A program made the position numbers and the translations under genes. DNA of 64,000 nucleotides from Pseudoscleropodium purum (lineage: Eukaryota; Streptophyta; Bryopsida; Hypnales; Brachytheciaceae): positions 11,036,001 through 11,100,000 of the forward strand of contig OZ017805.1 of NCBI GenBank assembly GCA_963969395.1, read 5' to 3'. Every line of letters starts with the position of its first letter. Positions within the stretch are counted from its first letter, which is position 1. Positions 26,240 to 38,796 of the stretch are shown here, piece after piece. The notes beneath the pieces are model-generated. The model searched no databases and was not told where the DNA came from. It worked only from the letters and a program-made list of their open reading frames with translations.

Positions 26240-26470
26240 TTAATTTTGAGATGATAGATTTTTGAAATATTTTTTCTTGGAAGACAAATGAATTGGCATT
26301 TAGCCCAAATGTTTCATATTTTTTTGGAAATTTGTAAAATTAGTTGTAAAATTTTGAAATTGAAACTCAATAGTCACCAAAAGCATTCACCTCCTAAAAT
26401 GTGCACTATTTGAACATTGTTGAACTTATGAAAAAGCAAAATGTAGAAATAGTGTACAATTCAGGAGATG
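26240..26470 (+). mobile_element. dispersed repeat family Y, copy 2
   Basis: Collinear with 20440-20740 by eye. A shorter third relative lies near 28110-28190 (TTTCATGTTTTTTGAAGC, then AATTAGTTATGAATTT). Confidence 0.45.
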
Positions 26471-27136
26471 GACACTTTTAGAACCCATCACTTTAACCTT
26501 AGTGAGTTCTAACCTATAATATATTTTGGTAACGTTTAAACAAACCAGTTTTGACAGTGCCTTGGACTGCAATATTATCAGGAATTTATAAGTCTTTGTT
26601 TTTTTCCCTCATGAGTGGAGGTATTGGAAGAAGGGCAGATGTCGATACAGATGTGCACTCAGAAACTAAATCAAATTGTCAGAATTTGCCAAGTGATTGC
26701 CAAACTTTGTTTCTCTGTGGTTTTATTAAGACAATGGGCTTCCCATTTGCTAAAAAAAAAAGATGTATAACTTAGTGTAAGGTAGAAGGCTCAGAAAGCA
26801 CCCATTTAAGGGAAAAAAGACCCTTGTGCAAAAATGGGTGGTTCTAAAGATTTTTTACATTTTTTGCAAGAAAGAGAAATGAAGAGTACACCTATAGATA
26901 TTTTAATTTTAATTTTTTTACTTGAAATGAATGAGATATGATTTCTCAAAGTCAGAGTTGCCTAGGTCCCTATTAATGCTCATAGATGCAATTGTAATCA
27001 ATTAAAAGATGTCATGGAATGAAGCCAATGAGTTTATGAGTAATCCTAAGCATGCCTTTGAATGGAGTTAGTGTACATTTCCATTCAATTCAAACCCAAT
27101 TGTAAATCAAAATTTATTGCAAGCACTAAACACTCT
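26471..27136. other. no feature recognised
   Basis: Slightly less AT-rich near 26560-26720, but no protein family or RNA gene could be identified. Confidence 0.3.
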
Positions 27137-27735
27137 AGGGTTTCCTCACATAGTCTTAAGCTCAATTCAAAGTGTTGTAACTTTTGCATTTGATGTTTGA
27201 ATTCAATAAAACTTGTTGGAAAATTTGCACTCATTTTTCTAGTTTGTGTGGTAAAATTTTCAGATCAATCTAAGATTTACAAATTTTTTGTAAGCCAATT
27301 AAAGTTTAGGGGTTCAATTTGAATCCACTATATTGTATTTGATGATTGCTACTTTGGAGGCTTATATCTCCTTCATCCAATGTTTGTTTTAAGAAAAAAT
27401 GTTGGATTATGTTCCTCTTTTTGTCTAATTATTATGGTTTAATTTTCATGTCAATCTACATTGTTTTGAATGTTTCGGAGCAATTCAAAGTTTCAAATCT
27501 CCACATTTTTAGATTACAACAAACTTTGATGGCTTGTTTCTTCTTCACACAATGTTAGTTTCTAATAATTTAAAAAAAAGAAGTTGTGCATACTAATCTA
27601 GTCTGTGTGGTTAAGATTTCTCATCAATCCAAGAAAATATGAGTGACTGAGAAACATTTTAGTAGAAAGAGGTTCAACTTCCTATGTGTTTTTTTGTAGT
27701 TTTTTTTACATTTCAAAGTCATTTTGCAAACCTCA
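27137..27735 (+). mobile_element. repeat family X, partial copy
   Basis: Collinear with 22990-23600: CTCACATARTSTYAAG, then GTTGTAACTTTTGCAT, then ATTCAATAAAACTTGTTGGA, then the TTATATCTCCTTCATCYAA block. The left end is degraded (CTCTAGGGTTT) and the right third is missing. Confidence 0.65.
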
Positions 27736-27995
27736 CCAACTTTAGGCCTTTATAATGAGTAAAATCACACATGATGGTGAACCATGTCATCTCATCAATA
27801 GCCTAAAATCACACACATAGAATGGCAGTGTATCACTACATAAAATCATTTTCATTTCTATATCCCCTCTGCAGTGTTTTAGACACTTCTATTAGGGCGG
27901 ATTATAGTGCCCGACCTGATTTCAAGCCTTCTGTAAGTACTAGTGTAAACTTTGGCTTAGGGCTCATTACTTTACTCTGAAGTATCAAAGTGAGT

Positions 27996-28410
27996 TAAAG
28001 TAGATGGTTGTAAAAGCAACCCTTTAAGGGTTGATCCACCTTTTTCATAGGTTTGAATGAACAAAAATATTTTTAGTTCATTTTTCAGAGAAAGAAAAAT
28101 GGATACCAAATATAACAAAAGTGGTTTCATGTTTTTTGAAGCATTTTTTTAATTAGTTATGAATTTTCAAAGGTTTCTGTAGTAGGTACCTATTTGTGAC
28201 TACAGGTCTCCCAAAATCTGTCCCCCTGCAACTTCTAAAGCAATTTCTAAACCATGGAGGAAATGATTGGCTCTTGGAATAAAATAAGTAATTTTTTCTT
28301 GATTCATTCAATAGCAACAGTGGTCCGTTTAAAGATCAGCTCCCATTCATTTTACAACCAGCTATGGGGCGGTTGCAAGGAGAGGGTCGCTTTTACAACC
28401 ATCTACCTTA
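27996..28410. mobile_element. TIR element with 28-base termini
   Basis: TAAAGTAGATGGTTGTAAAAG at 27996-28016 continues to CAACCC. It is mirrored by GGGTCGCTTTTACAACCATC, then TACCTTA, at 28384-28410. About 0.41 kb, non-coding, and it contains a piece of family Y. Superfamily not assigned. Confidence 0.6.
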
Positions 28411-29643
28411 AGTGTTGAACAAGACGCTCTACCAGATGACTCCAAGATAAATTGTATTCCATAAGTTGGAAAGTGGGGACAGGGACAAGGATGTGTGAGA
28501 TGGTGACTGGGGTGGGGTGAAGTGGAAAAGTTTTGAGAGAAGTGAGTAGGGTGTGATAATGGTGATTTGGCATGATAAGGAGATTGTCAGATCATACATT
28601 TCAAGCACTTGTGATTGCTAGTGATAGAGTCACAATGGAGGCTTCAATCAGGAACTATAATGTACACAAACCCCACACCTAGGAAGCAAACCAACAGAAA
28701 ACAACCCATCACCAAAACAATCATTCAGAAACAAGAAATTCAGCGAACATACCAATTTTGCCTTAAAGGAGGTGTAGATATCATACTAAGAAAATCGTAG
28801 AATAGATTGCCCCCAAAACTGAAAAAGGCAGTTGCTCCAGCTCTCTCCACACCCACTGAAACAAGGATGTAGGTGAAGATGGTGTGAGACACTAAGAACT
28901 GACCTGTGAGTTCAGTAGTGACATAACTTAATCATCTACAGCTGCTTGGAGGTACACAGCACTGTACTGTCCAGAAAGGAGGTCTGGTAACTTAGCCACT
29001 GCAGATAAATTGATTGAAAAAAGTGAAGATTGGCTGTTCTCTTTCAAAATCTTTCATTCTTACATTACTCAAAAAAGCACATGTTTGTGAAGCATCCTGA
29101 GAATTCAACAGATACTGAAGAATGCAATTTTGGCTGTTTGATAAATTGAAAATAAAGTAAAATAAACTAAAACATTCCAACTTTTTTGAGGTAGATAGAT
29201 GGTTCATCTTCCAGAATGCATGACATGTGGCCAAGTAATTTGTAAATTGCATTCCGAAGGACTGTGACCTGTCAGCATGGAAGAGGACACAAACATAGGA
29301 GCAGCATAATACATGTGCCACAATATCCATTGTCACATGATCCCAATCCATACACACTGATGACTGAGACATAACGGATGACTGAGAAAGAACAGGGGTA
29401 CAAGATGTGCCGTTTAGCTGGGGTGCATCTCCAATTGAGTCACCACCACATCAGTACATTACAATCTCTGAAACAGCCTAATCAATCTCTGTAACGCTGC
29501 ACCAGCCAACTATTGATTGAGGAATGACTTTGTGAGGGTTTGGAAGATGAAAATAACATTTTTTCATTTAATTTTTTTTTGGGAGGTGCTTGAACAAATA
29601 TGTTGAGAATGGTGTTAAATATTGTTTCATTTGTGATATTCCT
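28411..29643. other. less AT-rich stretch of unknown origin
   Basis: Base composition is more balanced than in the neighbours. A 126-codon open frame on the minus strand (28992-29372) is Cys- and Phe-rich, with no recognisable domain, signal peptide or splice context. It may be chance or the relic of an unknown gene. Confidence 0.25.
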
Positions 29644-30558
29644 AACCCCTATATTCCCAAGGTCGTTTTTCTGTCAAAAACCACTCAAAACTGCCATTTC
29701 TGCTATGTTCACTTCAAGAAAAAAAAAAAAAAAAATCATTTTTTTAGAATTTAACCATAGAATCTTGTACTTCACTTGTTTTAGCTCATGTGATAAAAAT
29801 TTCATGAAGTTTGACCATGTAGATTGGAAGATATTAGCATTCAAAGTTAAAAAAGAAAACCTTTTTGAACACTGGCCTGCAATTTTAGATGACTTTGCTG
29901 CAAATTGTGGAATTTTTTTGTACTATAGATTTTGAATTGAAAATTTTTTATGTTGAAGAATTGAGTTGAAAGTCTATTAAAAAAAATTAAAAAAACACAC
30001 ATTTGATTTTCACTCTCTAGAAATATGCTAAGTAGAAAAAGGTCCAAGTTTGGAAAAAAAACCAAATTGTTAATAATTCCAAGATAAGATTGAAAGACAA
30101 TAATTCCAATGGTGAGATTGTTTTAGCAAGCAAACACAACATTCTCAAAAAAGAAATTGTGGAAAATTGTAAAAATTGCATTCAAAAATCAATCCTAAAA
30201 GTTATTTTTTCAAGAGGATGTCAAAATTGCCCAAAAACAAGATTGTCTTTAGTCCAAATAGAACAAATCAAAGCTTCACATGTAGACAAAAATGAAACAT
30301 TTTAGAGGAAAAAAATTTACAATTTATTTTGATTTTTTGCGATTTTATTTGTGTTTCCTGCCAAGTTTAGTTTTAGGCTTTTCGTGGTATAACTTTTGCT
30401 CCCAAGCACCAATTGAAATAAAAATTACATTCCCACATAGATAATCAATTTTTCTATCATACGGAAAAGTTTCAAAAAAATTCACTAAAAATTGAGGTCA
30501 CATGAACTTGCCCGAAATTTGACTTGTCTTCCAAGGGGACAATGGGAATTTAGAGGTT
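29644..30558 (-). mobile_element. TTAA-CCCC element family, copy G
   Basis: Ends CTAA-CCCCTATATTCCCAAGG and GGGAATTTAGAGG-TTAA form an inverted repeat. Internal blocks (AACCATAGAATCTTGTACT, then ATGTAGATTGGAAGATATTA) follow copy H in the reverse orientation, so it belongs to the 0.9 kb family. Confidence 0.6.
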
Positions 30559-31546
30559 AAAGTTTTTACATGAGAAGATGCTTGATATGTGGATTGCCCT
30601 ATAGTGTATTCTGACATCTTGGAGGCTTTTTTAAGAGAATTTGAGCTATGCAAATGTTCTTCTTTAAATTAAGTCATAACAAAAGAAATGAAGTTTATCA
30701 ATTTTCATTCCTACACTAATTTGAAATTTGAACATTTTTTAAAATTCAATATTCTACTAGAATTAGAACTTTGGATCTATTCTTGTGGAGTGCTAATTTG
30801 ATGCGTTTTGAAATGACAAAGTAAATATATTTTTTACACCATGCTTTTCTAAACTATTGTATACTCCTATCAAGAAAATTTTAATTTTCTGAGTATATTT
30901 TTTGGTGTGAATTATCTTCATAGTATTTTCAAATTTTCACAAAAATGTGGAATTTTTATGACTATTAATTACATTTCTAAAAAAACTAATCATAACATGC
31001 AATTTGTCATTTTTTACACTTGGCTATATAAAACTACCTTAGTAATCACGTGATCTAATTTATACTATTATCCAAAAGTGGAGCCATTTGCCCACTCTTC
31101 TTTTCCTACTATGTTGCAAAATTATAGAATGAAACATCAATTTTACTCTATGCAATATGAGTAACATCTATGAGTAACATCCATGCCCAATTTCATTCTT
31201 TTCAAAGTGTTTAATGTGAAGAATTTCTTGAAAGTTTTCAACTTTTATTATTTTGCTAATATATTTGACATAAAAATCAAACATTACAGACCAATATTAT
31301 AAGATTTTTTTAGCAATTTCTAAATTCTCAAATTTTTGTATATTCTAATTAGTCAACCACAACCTTAAAATCATGAAGTTTTTATACTATATATACCACT
31401 AAGTCTTTAGAAATGTAATACACTACTTTAATATGCATTTACATCATTCAACAATTCTTCATTGTCCAATTCTTGCATCTACATTGCAATGTACTCTATC
31501 AAATGAAGGTTTGTTGTTGTTGAGATACTAACTTTATTTTTTATCA
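30559..31546. other. no feature recognised
   Basis: AT-rich spacer to the left of the CACTA terminus. Confidence 0.35.
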
Positions 31547-31835
31547 CACTACAAGAAAATGATTGTCTTATGACTACAAAATATGATTGTAGTGAGTTAC
31601 AAAATCAAGAAATGTGACTCCAGTAGAAATCATTGTAGATGGTTGTGATATAACTAGGTTGAGTCATTCATGAGTCATTCCCTTTCAGTCATATGACTAG
31701 TGAATCATGTTTGTAGTCTTATAGATTTAGGAGTATAATAAACCATTTTGAGACGCATTTTGCCAATATGGAATATAAGTTGACTATCCTTGGAGGCTTG
31801 ATTTTTTTTCTAAGCTACTTGGGCAAAATAAAAAA

Positions 31836-32189
31836 TCTTATGTGGAATATGACTCATCGTAGTCATATTTTGGTTAACATGGAATATGACTGCAATGAGT
31901 TATATTTTAAGTAATATGGAATATGATTGTAGTGAGTTATATTTTAAGTGATTTGGAATATGACTATAGTGAGTCATATTTTAGGTGATTTGAAATATGA
32001 TTGCAGTGAGTCATATTTTGAATCATATTTTAAATGATATGGAATATGATAATGGTGAGTCATATTTTAAGTGATATGGAATAATGGAATATGACAATGG
32101 TGAGTTATATTTTAAGTGATATGGAATAATGGAATATGATTGTAGTGAATCATATTTTGAGTGATATGAAATATGATTGTGGAGAGTGT
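31836..32189. repeat. CACTA left subterminal array, about 41-base units
   Basis: About eight imperfect units built around GGAATATGAYTGTAGTGAG followed by TCATATTTTAAGTGAT. Repeated subterminal motifs are where CACTA transposase-accessory proteins bind in known elements; binding here is inferred. Confidence 0.7.
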
Positions 32190-32389
32190 TGCAAACGCAA
32201 TCTAGGCATAAATATCTTTACACACAAAAATGTGGTAAGATGACACAAATTATCATCCCAAGGAATTCCAGATGTTCTCCTAAACTTCAATATTCGGATG
32301 GTCAATTTCTCCTTTTTCGACTACTTTCTTCTACTCTTTTTCCAGCATCAACTACTATCCGGATTCTAATTCGGATCTGGTATCACTCG

Positions 32390-34384
32390 GTTTCTAATTA
32401 CATCTTTCAATACATTAGTTTTCAATTCCTCTGTTTTACCATTAGAAGGTCCGCTCTTAATCTTTCGAGAGGTAGGGACTTCACCACTCTTTCTCTATTC
32501 ACTATACAAGCAAAAACAAACAAACAAACACCCAAGTACTTTAGGTGTTGTAGCGCAGAAGGTAGATCCGGAATCTTCACAACATTCTAGATGGCGGATC
32601 TGGAATGCAGGTCACTCAACACTACGTTCACTCCTCCTTACCACAACAACAGATCTTAGGCATCCAGAACTAACAAAGGGATAATCTTTCTAGGTGTAAG
32701 ATGGATCCCAAGGTTGGCAAACCTTCCGGTGAGTGGGAGTTTCCTCTGATGATCGCTAATCTCCATACATAATCGTTTCCAATTTCGGGTCTGCACTCAT
32801 ACCATTCTTTACTAAAAACCAAATTACTATTCCGATAGTTCAAAGGTACCACAAGCATTTTCTTTGTCTTGTATCTAACACCATTACAATAGTACTCCCT
32901 AAATCCGATCCAATTATTTGAAATTCAGATTCCTTCTCACCCGTCCTTCTCACATCTCAACATTTCAAGTAACAAACCAATACAATCCAAATACATGATT
33001 GGAACCAGAATGTTCACCAAATGACTCAAATTAAAGAAGGGAATGAAATACAACAAAATAATCGCTAGGATGGAATGAGAGGGCAACAAACTTAACCGCC
33101 CTTAAAAACCAAAACCAAAACCAAAGTCAATACCTAAAAAGCCAAAAAAGCACCCTAGATATCAAGGCAACCAATCAATGAACAATCCGAGATATCCAAA
33201 AAGTTCACAACCCAATTGTTTTTACAAATCCGGAACTTCTAAAACAATCCAAAACCCGGACCCACGCTTGGAAATCCCGTTCCGGAATGAAAATCCTACC
33301 TAACTACCTAAGCTCTATCTACCCTGCTATGCCTTCTTTGAGCTATTTCCGCTTTGATTGCCCGAAGTCTTCATCAATGCTTTCACGAATGTACTCTTTG
33401 CTGATGACCGAGTTTGAGGTTTACGTGAAACCTTTGGAGGTGAGTCTTTAGATTCTGTCTTTTCTTTAGATTTGGACTTCAACACCTCCTTTTTTGACTC
33501 CTCAATCTCCTCAATCTTTGGATCCTTGGCTTACAACGATTCACTCAGTTCAATCTTAGCACGATCCCGCATTGGTGTCGACTACTGCATATGGGAGAAA
33601 TCTTACAAATGAGACCAAGCCAAATTCATCATTATTCCAATTCGTGTGTTGAGGTTGCCGTGAATAGCCAATCCGGGTATTATGAACTTTCCGGCCATGA
33701 TTTTCCTAGATGGTGGAAAAATTGGGACGGAAATTCTTTGCTCTGTTGGAATAGACTTCTCACTTGCCCCTTTCTCCGGCTTCGATATCGTTGGTCTTGA
33801 TGGAGGTAGTGCTTGACTACTTGATGGACCTATGATTGGAGTGAGAATAGACTTCAATCCTTCCGATTGTGGCTAAATCGGACCACAAGAAGCCTGCCGG
33901 ATTGGAGTCTGTCAAATTGGAGTATCCCAAAACATGCTCCTGGGGACTTCCGGAAACCCTTCTAAGTCGATAGCTTGTTCCAGATCCAAGTATTTTAGCA
34001 ACTTGCGCATGTCCTTCAAAACAATCCCCATCCGGGCTTCCAAGTTGACTAGGATCTTTACCATCTTTGATCCGGTCATGTGTCTTTCCTTCTCCAACCA
34101 AGCAATGTAGAGGTCAGTTCGGATCACCGTATACTCCGGAACCATGACGAATTCCTTGAGGTTGTGGACAAGTCAAAGAGCCTTTGTGTCTTTCCGTCTC
34201 GTCGCGTTTAACTCCTCCTCCATCCACTCGAGTTGGAACTTAAGGCTATCCTCTTCCTCTTCCAACTTTTGGATTTGTTCCTCTTTTTGTCGAAACTCCT
34301 TTGGATTCGAACATTTCCGGATCTCTTCCAAAATTTGGTTCGACTCCACCTTTAGTTCGCCCGCAATAAAGAGCACGTGATCCT
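32390..34384. repeat. left arm of the identical core of an inverted repeat
   Basis: Pairs base for base with 40229-42223 (coordinates sum to 74613 throughout), with no mismatch or gap found by eye over 1,995 bases. Immediately outside both edges the two copies differ by roughly one base in nine. Confidence 0.85.
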
Positions 34385-34779
34385 CCAAGTCGCCTCTCAT
34401 TCTTACAGTTACTAGTGGCAAAATCCTCTTTTGAGTGAGTATGACTCCGGAACTTTCCGGTCACGTACTTATCTGCTCTTCTGGCTAGACCAAGTCCATT
34501 CTTCTTAAATGAATAGACATCCGTCTAGATGTCTTCCGTCCAAGCTACAGGTTGACCTTTCACTGTCAACTCATATTGATTTAGAACTCCATAAATGAAT
34601 TTCTGAACCATCTTCTTGTTCTTCATGCTCCACAGTCTATCTAACAATCTGACACACTCGATACACATGAGGTTGTCCTCTAACTAAGCTCGGTGAGCCG
34701 GATCGGAAAGGATAACTGGACAAACCATCAGGGCTACAACTCCAAACTTTCATACAACCGGACCTGCAGTCGCCACCAT
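33315..34779 (-). pseudogene. SGE protein, copy 1 (broken, internal deletion)
   Basis: Minus-strand remnant of the SGE gene. The start context ATGGTGGCGACTGCAGG (34779 downwards) corresponds to the start in the other copies, and the consensus stop lies at 33315-33317. Stop codons are common, for example early after GPVV. A deletion of about 511 bases joins ...KNER to GDLEDHVLF, removing the central conserved part and the acidic linker. The remaining parts include the predicted coiled coil (residues like KEEQIQKLEEEEDSLK) and the MVPEYTVIRTDLYIAWLEKE segment. Cannot encode a functional protein. Function of the family unknown. Confidence 0.7.
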
Positions 34780-36838
34780 GAATCACCAACATCTAATAAC
34801 CTATTTCGACATTGATCTTTCCATTTCCTTCCTATTTCAGTCGCTAGCTCACCACTCTTTCTCTCAGCTATACATTCACAAAGTTTAACAAGCAAAGAAG
34901 AAGAGAAAGAGAGGTGGCGGTGGATTTAAGTACTCGGCGCACGGCTAATAATTCCCGATGGAGAATGGGTAGAAGACCATTCCTCTAACGGTCTCTTAGT
35001 TTCCTAAATTGGAAGTCTAGAACTTAGGTTTTAGGAATCCGGTACTTTTCCAGATCCCGGATCCATATCGGAATTGTTTCTGCAACGTTACTAATGGTTT
35101 TAGCAATCTGAAAACTAACTATTTCTATCATAGTCGTAGGGTAGACAAAATCTCTAGGGGTTACTAAAAAAATAAAATTTACAAGTCTACCTAACCTAAT
35201 TTCAGACTAGTTTATCCGGTTTGAGTTTTCATGCTTTGACACTCACTATTATAATGTTTACAATTTGCTACAAACAAGATTAGAAGTTATTTGGCTAAAT
35301 TACCAATTTCAAATTTCCACAAAAATAACTCATTGTAAAATGCATGAAAATGAAATTGGCAAATTCAAATACTAAAATTCACAAACACTTCTTCAATTGT
35401 TTCAACAATAATTAATTGCAACTCATTACATTCTTGCAAATTGCCTAACGCCATCTATCTGGCACTCTTTTTGTTCTGACCCAACTGGTCACTTGTTAAT
35501 TGCCAACCAACAAGCTAAATTGCTAGATCAACTTGTTCTACTATGCAATTAAACTAGACACTCTTAAAATTCTCACAAACTAATGGCATTCAATAGTTTT
35601 AATTGATGAAGTTACAAAATAGAAATCTACAGATTCACAAGGTACAATAGCTACAATAAATTTGCCATCTCTTACAAAGTAATATGCTAATACAAGTCAC
35701 ATTTACAATTACACTTCTACACTTCACAAATCACAACTTACAACTTTGAAATTATTATATTCAATTGAAGGAATTTATTATTTACATAGAAAATCGCCAA
35801 TGAGCCATACACATGAGTTTAATGTTGATATAAACTAAGAAGAGAAAGAAAACTTACCTCAAGCTAAATAGCCTCAACAAAACCATATGGCAACTTGTTG
35901 TATGTTTGATACTAAAAGGCACAAAGCTAAATTTCCACCTTTCCTATCATGTCAATTTGCCCTTTTCATATTTACAAATTGTCTTTTTCACACTCATACA
36001 TGTTTTCTATCAAATCAACATTACAAAATGGAAATGGATCTTCAAGTCTAATGTAAACACAACATAAAGAAGGAACAAGACGATTCACTCAAAAATTTTA
36101 AAATTACACTAAACCTTGTCACTTACCTATTAATATGACAACATTTTTTTATAGTATTATCCCTAGACTCTAAATCTAGAGTGCAAGACAATTTTCATAA
36201 TCTAATCTTTCTTTAGAATATCATGGGCTATTCCCTTTTTCAAATGCAGCAAGTATTAAACAAGCTAGCTATAATCCTCCAAAAGTTTAATTCCCTTCTG
36301 AGGTATAGGTCTTCAAGACTCTATTCTTTTTATTCACTTATAATATCTAGCTAGTAGCTAGAAGCTCTTTACAAGCCTTGTTATTCTAGAATTCTTCTTC
36401 ATTAGCTTTTCAACAATATATGGCATGCTTTGTTTGGAAAAGGGATTCTTCTCTAAACCCCCTCATCTTTGTTCCACACCTTAGATTCATGGCCCAAACA
36501 TTGCCAATTTTTGAAGAGATATAAATTTTGATTCACAATTTCAATCCTCACATTTTTTAGACATATAGGCCTATGCTTTTACCAATTTTTCAAACATGTG
36601 GAAAACTTTATTGTATACAAAGAAAAATTTGTAAATAGACAAATAGATGTGAAGATGAACTATGAACCAATAGACAAAACAAAAATATTCATTAATTAAT
36701 TGAAGAATTTTCCAATCTGAACAAAATAGAAGGGCCCTACCATTACGACCAACTAGAGAAGAAAAAAATAGAAGAGAGAGTACTGAATTCAAGATAGTTC
36801 CTACTAAAGGGGAGGAGTCAAATACAATTTTAATTACA

Positions 36839-37414
36839 ATGGATGCAATAGTGACAATAATATTAATGTTAGATCCAATAGCACAAGGCTATTTTGATCC
36901 ACATAGGAACATGCCATTAGGAGCTTCCAAGTCAAAGCCTCTCTAACTAAAAAGAAGGTCAAATGGAGGAACTATGGCAATTACATCTAATGGAATTGAA
37001 AAAAGGCAAAATCTGTTTCTAGCATTTGAACCCTCTAAGAAGACCTTTGAACTAAATGGTTTGTAGTTTCGTAATGTAGTCATTTGAAATTAGAATTGGA
37101 ATATCTTTTTATAAGAAGGTCTTGGAGTTTGGTCATCAAAAGTAGACAAAGAAAATGAAGTTTATATAATGTTGGCCATTTACAAAAATAAGAACTAGAA
37201 GAAAGACAAGTTCAAGCAAAGAGCAATAGACTAATAGCATGGAAGTATTATGGGAGCCCCTCAACATGAGGATGGTTTGGTAGAAGCAATTGTTTTCTCA
37301 TGGAGAGATGTACCTACAAGAATAAAAAATGAATTCATACATGAGAACAATAAACTTGTTTATGAAGAAGTAATACTACTAGGATTTGAGTGTTTTATAA
37401 TTGCAAAAGTATGA
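36839..37414 (+). pseudogene. decayed reading frame inside the CACTA element
   Basis: One frame of 192 codons holds sensible protein-like sequence throughout despite about nine stops. Recognisable stretches are LDPIAQGYFDPHRNMPLGAS, GGTMAITSNGIEKRQNLFLA and HEDGLVEAIVFSWRDVPTRI. No domain was recognised. Its position between the CACTA subterminal arrays suggests part of a CACTA-encoded or captured gene. Most stops can be explained by transitions (TAG or TAA for CAG, CAA or TGG). Confidence 0.45.
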
Positions 37415-37423
37415 CTAAAGGTG

Positions 37424-37670
37424 ACTGGCGACTACTCATAGTCATATTTTTGGATTCCAAAACATTTGGAAAAAACATGATAGCAAATATGACTGCTAGT
37501 CATATTTTGAGTTTGTACTTCATGGGTGTATAATATATATGCATGGAAAACAAGAAGACATTTTTTAGGGAACCGTATCTAGGGAACTATATCTAGGGAA
37601 CACCAGTCATATTTGTCAATTATATTTTTGCATATATAACTACATGTAGTCATATTTTATAGTCACATTT
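37424..37670. repeat. CACTA subterminal-type motifs, inner cluster
   Basis: Scattered CATAGTCATATTTTTGGA, CTAGTCATATTTTGAG and GTAGTCATATTTTATAGTCA motifs. Three near-identical AGGGAACYRTATCTAGGG-type units lie at 37565-37605. Confidence 0.5.
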
Positions 37671-37874
37671 TTTTAGGTTTACATTTTTTTGAAGTTTTTC
37701 TTTTAGCAACTTCATACAAATTTGGGCGATCTAAAACAAATGTAAATAAATCATTCCTAGAAATTGTAAAATCCTAGCCACTGTTTTTTGGTGATCTTGA
37801 AATCCTCGCTATCATTTTTTAGGGTTTTAGAACCCTAGCAGCCACTTCATTTGCTTCATCTTCTTTGTTTTTTG

Positions 37875-38230
37875 TTGCTTTTTAACTCTTATTTCTTCTT
37901 GACTTCTTCCTCCTTTTGTTTTTCGAAGTTCTAATTGTTGTGTTGTTGTGTTTTTGTTGTTGTTGTTTAGTTGTTGCTTTCTAATTTTTCATTCTTCTTC
38001 CTTCTTTTGTTTTTTAAGTTCTAACTGTTGTATTGCTATGTTTTTGTTGTTATATAGTTGTTGCTTTTTAATTCTTATTTCTTCTTCTTTCTTTTGTTTT
38101 TTGAAGTTTTAATTGTTGTGTTGTTGTGTTTTAGTTGTTTTTTAATTGTTGCTTTCTAACTCTTGTTTCTTCTTCCTTCTTTTGTTTTTTGAAGTTCTAA
38201 TTGTTGTATTGTTGTGTTTTAGTTGTTTAG
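37875..38230. repeat. tandem repeat, four units of 88-90 bases
   Basis: Each unit holds TTCTTCCTTCTTTTGTTTTT, then GAAGTTCTAATTGTTGTGTT and a TTGTTG run. The AAGTT anchors lie at 37926, 38016, 38104 and 38192. Lies in the CACTA interior. Confidence 0.75.
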
Positions 38231-38600
38231 TTATTGAGGTTCTACTTGTTGTTTCTTAGTTGTTGTTAGTTTGTTGTTGTTTCATAGTTGTTGTTTTGTA
38301 GTTGCTGCTAATTTGTTGATGTTAGTTAATTGTTGCTTTAAAATTGTTGCTAAGTAATTTGTTGTTGTTTCTTAATTGATGTTAATTTGTTGTTGTTTCT
38401 TAATTGATGTTAATTTGTTGTTGTTAGTTAGTTGTTGCTTTTTTGTTGTTGTTTTTTATTTTTAGTTGTTGTTGGTTTGTTGTTGCTTCAAAATTGTTGC
38501 TAGTTTGTAATTGTTTTTTAATTGTTGTCTCTTAATTATTGCTTCAAAATTGTTACTTCAAGGTTGTTGTTTCAAGTTGAATCTTAACTTTTGCTTAATT
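38231..38600. repeat. TTG-rich low-complexity tract
   Basis: Degenerate (TTG)n sequence with recurring TTAGTTGTTGCT and AATTTGTTGTTGTTTC. It continues from the 88-90 base tandem repeat. Non-coding. Confidence 0.8.
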
Positions 38601-38796
38601 GTTGTCTTCTAGACATTATTTCCTATTGTTTGTTATTTCTTGCCTCTTATTATTTTTTATTGCATCTTAACTTGTTTTACTTTTGCTTCTTATTGATTTT
38701 AATTTTTGTTTTTGTTGCCTCTTGTTATATCTTAGCTTTTACTTCTTACTATCTTTTAGAACTAACTTCAACAAAAAAATGATTCACTATAATCAT

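Larger units (their letters stand above)
32200..35233 (-). mobile_element. single-gene element (SGE) copy 1
   Basis: Reverse-strand copy of a roughly 3.5 kb unit with a promoter-like leader, one long gene and a long 3' tail. Neither long terminal repeats nor clear terminal inverted repeats were found. In gene orientation the unit starts near GCACGAAAACTCAAAC and ends near ATGCCTAGA. This copy has lost about 511 bases of the gene relative to copy 2. No reliable target duplication was found: the flanks are AGAGTGTTGCAAACGC on the left and TTTGACACTCAC on the right. Confidence 0.75.

Noticed and set aside
28992..29372. 126-codon minus-strand open frame as a gene
   Set aside because: No domain, no similar neighbour, no splice context; length is only modestly above chance in this less AT-rich stretch.
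32371..32390. TGGTATCACTCGG resembling a tRNA-iMet primer-binding site (TGGTATCAGAGC)
   Set aside because: It is not conserved in the other SGE copies, lies on the strand opposite to the gene, and no flanking LTR exists.
33591..34464. Overlapping open frames on both strands within SGE copy 1 and their mirror images in copy 2
   Set aside because: Only the gene-sense frame is supported by the four-copy comparison; the rest are shadows.
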